Below, one piece after another: positions 61,167 through 64,000 of a DNA stretch of 64,000 nucleotides. Position 1 is the stretch's first letter. Each line of letters opens with the position of its first letter. A program made the translations under genes and the position numbers. The stretch lies in assembly GCA_040220135.1 (NCBI GenBank), contig JAVJTT010000024.1, positions 186,001 to 250,000 on the forward strand. The letters run 5' to 3'. The notes below the pieces were generated by a model, which worked only from the letters and a program-made list of their open reading frames with translations, was not told the DNA's origin and made no database searches. Source of the DNA: CAJXMH01 sp040220135. Its GTDB lineage: Bacteria > Bacteroidota > Bacteroidia > Flavobacteriales_E > Vicingaceae.

Positions 61167-62423
61167 TTATTCTGTTCGTAAAGCTTCAATGGGTTTTATT
61201 TTTACGGCTTTTCGGGCTGGGATTAAACCCGCCAAAGCTCCTGAAAATATCAGAATGGCCAAGGCCGTAAGTGCTACTTGTAAGTCTATGGTTGGATTGG
61301 TAAACATACTATCGCCTTGTGCTGGGCCGATGGCATTGGAGATGGCCTCTGTAACCAGAACCCCAAAGGTTAAACCAAAGTAACCGGCCAAAGAGGTAAG
61401 CACAATGGCTTCCATCATAATTTGGCTCACAATAGATATCGGAGTTGCGCCAATGGCACGACGAATACCAATTTCCTTGGTTCGTTCTTTCACAATAATG
61501 AGCATAATGTTACTCACTCCGATGATTCCGGCAGTTAAAGTGCCGATCCCTACAATCCAAATTAAAGTTGAGATTCCTGCAAATAAACCGTTGATCTGGT
61601 TGAATTCTTCTTCTGCATTCCATGATCCAAAAGCTCTCTCATCAGCGGGAGCTACTTTGTGTCTCCTTTTGAGCACTTTTACAATTTCCTCTTCTACTTC
61701 ACTAGCATTTGATTCTGCTTTAGCAGTAGCTGCCAACCAGCCAACTACATTACTGTAGTTAAATGCTTTTTGGAAGGTAGAAAAAGGAATAAACAAAGTT
61801 TGCGTATCTCGTTCACCCTGGTTGCCGCCCTTTTTTGACTTAAAAACGCCCACCACTTTAAAGAAAACGCCATTGATTTTAACATTTTTGTTGATGGGGT
61901 CTTCATTTTTGAAAAGTACATCTCTAACATAGGTCCCGATAACAGTCACTTTTCTTTTACCTTCAATATCAAGTTGGTTTATAAATCGGCCTTGGATAAT
62001 ATCCATAGGGCTTATTTCCATAATTTGAGGGTAGTCTCCCATTACTTGGAAATTTCCTGCTTTAGTTTGGTAACTAACATTGTTGCCTCCGCGATACCCT
62101 CTTAATTGATTTCTTGGTGCTAAGACTTCAATTTTGTCCACTTCATTTTCAATAAAAGGAATATCTTCATTACGCATATTAAAGCTTCTTCCTTTAGGTA
62201 GTCCGGAATATGGAACCGTAGTTCTTTGTGTCCAAATGAAAACACTATTGGTTGCAACTCCGGCAAAGTTTTTAGAAACTCCATTTTCTAGACCATTACC
62301 TGCACCTAGCATGATAATTAGCATAAAGATGCCCCAAAATACGCCAAAGGCTGTTAAAAGCGTTCTCAGCTTGTTTTTGGCAAGCGAGCTAAATATTTCG
62401 TTCCATCGGTCTGCGTCAAACAT
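61167..62423 (-). CDS. MacB-like ABC transporter permease (FtsX domain), second of two
   Basis: A 418-residue protein with a MacB_PCD periplasmic domain (about 45-280) between the first helix and three C-terminal helices. Signature segments are LRTLLTAFGVFWGIFMLIIML at the N-terminus, SNIMLIIVKERTKEIGIRRA (cytoplasmic coupling loop) and GLIPARKAVKIKPIEALRTE at the end. It lacks its own ATPase and would pair with the upstream paralogue. One base separates it from that gene. Such pairs form heterodimeric export complexes. Confidence 0.94.
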   Translation of the reverse strand: MFDADRWNEIFSSLAKNKLRTLLTAFGVFWGIFMLIIMLGAGNGLENGVSKNFAGVATNSVFIWTQRTTVPYSGLPKGRSFNMRNEDIPFIENEVDKIEVLAPRNQLRGYRGGNNVSYQTKAGNFQVMGDYPQIMEISPMDIIQGRFINQLDIEGKRKVTVIGTYVRDVLFKNEDPINKNVKINGVFFKVVGVFKSKKGGNQGERDTQTLFIPFSTFQKAFNYSNVVGWLAATAKAESNASEVEEEIVKVLKRRHKVAPADERAFGSWNAEEEFNQINGLFAGISTLIWIVGIGTLTAGIIGVSNIMLIIVKERTKEIGIRRAIGATPISIVSQIMMEAIVLTSLAGYFGLTFGVLVTEAISNAIGPAQGDSMFTNPTIDLQVALTALAILIFSGALAGLIPARKAVKIKPIEALRTE

Positions 62424-62424
62424 C

Positions 62425-63660
62425 TTATTCGTTTCTTAAAGCTACAATGGGTCTTATGGAGGCTGCTTTTCTAGCTGGGACCAAACCAGCTAAGGTGCCT
62501 GCAATTACTAAAATTAGGGTTGCACTTATGGCGACTTGGAAATTAACTTCTGGGTTTTTGAAAAACTCAGTATCGGGTGGCATGTTGGCACTAACCAACT
62601 CTACTAAACCTACTCCCAGCACTAAGCCAATATAGCCTGAAACTGCAGTTATTAAAATTGACTCCATCATTATTAAACTAATGATAGAAATAGGGGTGGC
62701 ACCTAGTGCTTTGCGAATGCCAATTTCTTTGGTTCTCTCTTTTACAACAATTAACATGATGTTGCTAATGCCTACAATCCCCGCTATAATGGTCATAATA
62801 CCAATAATCCAAATGAAGATCCGAATGCCGTTAAATAGGTTTTGAAATTTGAGAAATTCTTCTACGTTGTTCCAAAAACGAATGGCTCTCTGGTCATTGG
62901 GGTCAAAGTTGTGAGATTCAGCCAATCGCTGTCTGATTTCTCTTTCAAATGCCTTACTTTCTTCTACTCCTGCATCACCAAGGGTAACCATCATTTGATG
63001 TACTCTATCCTGGCCGTTATAAACCATTTGAGCAGTGGAAATAGGCAAATAGATTACTTCTTGTTCGTTTTCTCCTCCTTCGTCTTCAAAAACTCCGATT
63101 ACTTTAAAGGGCACCCCTTTTACTTCAATGTATTTTCCAATGGGGTCTTCGTCCTTGAAAAGAGATCGTTTTGCCAAACTTCCTATAGAAGCGACTTTTC
63201 TCTTCTCTTCAAGGTCCTTTTCATTAATAAATCTACCTTGAATGGTTAAGGTTTTCTCAATGTATTGATGTCCGGGGTGAACTGTTCGTAAGCCAAAATT
63301 AAAGCTTTCACCGTCATAACTTACGTCGCTACTACCTGGAATGTAAAACCTTCCGCTTGATTCTTCCACTCCCTGAATTTCTTCACTCAACATTTTGTAA
63401 TCAGCATTATCAAAGCGCACAAATCTACCTGGTTTCATGCCTTTAAATGGCAATTGAGTTTGTCCGCTAAACACCCAAATGCTATTGCTAGCGGTATCTT
63501 TAAATTGGTCTTTTACTCCATTTTGCAAACCGGTTCCAGAACCTAACAATACAATCAACATAAAGATGCCCCAAGCTACACTAAAGCCGGTTAGAAAAGT
63601 TCTCAGCTTATTCTTGCTGATGGTGTGCAGTATTTCTTCCCACTTGTCTCGATCAAACAT
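62425..63660 (-). CDS. MacB-like ABC transporter permease (FtsX domain), first of two
   Basis: A 411-residue paralogue of the following permease. It opens MFDRDKWEEILHTISKNKLR (the other starts MFDADRWNEIFSSLAKNKLR) and has LRTFLTGFSVAWGIFMLIVLL, SNIMLIVVKERTKEIGIRKA and GLVPARKAASIRPIVALRNE. The periplasmic domain differs more between the copies than the membrane ends do, which suggests distinct partner contacts. Its ATG overlaps the ATPase stop by eight bases. Confidence 0.94.
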   Translation of the reverse strand: MFDRDKWEEILHTISKNKLRTFLTGFSVAWGIFMLIVLLGSGTGLQNGVKDQFKDTASNSIWVFSGQTQLPFKGMKPGRFVRFDNADYKMLSEEIQGVEESSGRFYIPGSSDVSYDGESFNFGLRTVHPGHQYIEKTLTIQGRFINEKDLEEKRKVASIGSLAKRSLFKDEDPIGKYIEVKGVPFKVIGVFEDEGGENEQEVIYLPISTAQMVYNGQDRVHQMMVTLGDAGVEESKAFEREIRQRLAESHNFDPNDQRAIRFWNNVEEFLKFQNLFNGIRIFIWIIGIMTIIAGIVGISNIMLIVVKERTKEIGIRKALGATPISIISLIMMESILITAVSGYIGLVLGVGLVELVSANMPPDTEFFKNPEVNFQVAISATLILVIAGTLAGLVPARKAASIRPIVALRNE

Positions 63661-64000
63661 GGGCCATTTCGTTTTTATTGATAATACGTCCGTCTTTTAG
63701 GCGTATAATGCGATCTGTTTTGGCAGCAATGTCATTTTCATGCGTCACAATTACCACTGTTATGCCTTCTTCATTAATGGAACGCAATAACTTCATTACC
63801 TCATAAGAAGTAGTGGAGTCTAGCGCGCCGGTGGGTTCATCTGCCAATAATACTTTAGGTCTGGTGATTAATGAGCGAGCAATGGCAACCCTTTGTTTTT
63901 GTCCACCGGATAGTTCATTAGGCATATGCTCTGCCCATTCTTTCAAACCAACTTTTTCTAAATACTCTAAGGCCAAACGGTTTCTTTCGCTGCGTTTTAC
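63653..64000 (-). CDS. MacB-type ABC transporter ATP-binding subunit, C-terminal part
   Basis: Only the last 115 codons lie in the window; the gene runs off the right edge and the frame stays open to base 64000. The visible part has the ABC signature LSGGQKQRVAIARSL, Walker B VLLADEP with the D-loop GALD, and the switch His in VIVTHEND. These are hallmarks of LolD/MacB-type ATPases (with ADEPTGALD). The Walker A is outside the window. It heads the exporter cassette with two permeases and an adaptor. Confidence 0.94.
   Translation of the reverse strand, partial: VKRSERNRLALEYLEKVGLKEWAEHMPNELSGGQKQRVAIARSLITRPKVLLADEPTGALDSTTSYEVMKLLRSINEEGITVVIVTHENDIAAKTDRIIRLKDGRIINKNEMAHV

Overview
The window looks like a chromosomal segment of a free-living, probably marine member of the Bacteroidota, close to Flavobacteriia or Cryomorphaceae-like lineages. 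The supporting signs are AT-rich DNA, a secreted giant protein ending in a type IX secretion (T9SS type A) sorting domain, a TonB-dependent receptor with a carboxypeptidase-regulatory-like N-domain followed by a DUF4249 lipoprotein, DUF3127 and DUF2805 proteins, and many copies of the Bacteroidota -7 promoter box TAnnTTTG upstream of genes. The genus assignment is inference. I saw no rRNA, tRNA, CRISPR array, insertion sequence or prophage. No gene-free gap exceeds 300 bases; the largest are 39394-39648, 663-899 and about 50680-50904.

Region 1 (1-28213) is mostly housekeeping: mnmE, a divergent PiT-like membrane protein, an Fpg/Nei glycosylase, ACP phosphodiesterase, rarA, sucD, a heme operon (hemN-hemG plus a DUF218 protein), a CHY zinc-finger protein, a tandem pair of small STAS-like proteins, an OppA-like lipoprotein coupled to an MMPL/RND transporter, a GlmU-like protein, lon, an e(P4)-type phosphatase, the DUF4249/TonB receptor pair, smpB, a small heat-shock protein, a DnaQ/GIY-YIG fusion and pckA.

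Region 2 (28408-55196) is a 27-kb surface-glycan locus with genes on both strands. It holds a WecF-like transferase, a Wzx flippase, a Wzy/EpsG-like membrane protein, several GT-A and GT-B glycosyltransferases, a CapD-like dehydratase, a nucleotidyltransferase, a polysaccharide deacetylase and a GNAT. It also holds a WecE aminotransferase, sugar N-formyltransferase and ArnC-like GT2 gene block, and a second GtrB-like GT2 with a methyltransferase. Two distantly related 648-residue polytopic membrane proteins resemble lipid-linked-sugar transferases. A 2038-residue T9SS cargo protein, built from a tandem internal duplication of about 830 residues, lies in the middle, and rdgB is a housekeeping island. 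Together these suggest synthesis of a glycan containing a 4-formamido-4,6-dideoxyhexose, with part of the sugar supply passing through undecaprenyl-phosphate sugars.

Region 3 (55275-64000) returns to housekeeping: a cyclophilin, a DUF3127 protein with an SSB-like acidic tip, a YdjM-like membrane hydrolase, a TPR protein, a Rossmann oxidoreductase coupled to a type II NADH dehydrogenase, DUF2805, and a MacAB-like exporter with two FtsX permeases. The exporter ATPase runs off the right edge.

Two layout features recur. In several genes the -7 box ends only 4-5 bases before the start codon, which predicts leaderless mRNAs. Seven convergent gene pairs overlap at their 3' ends.
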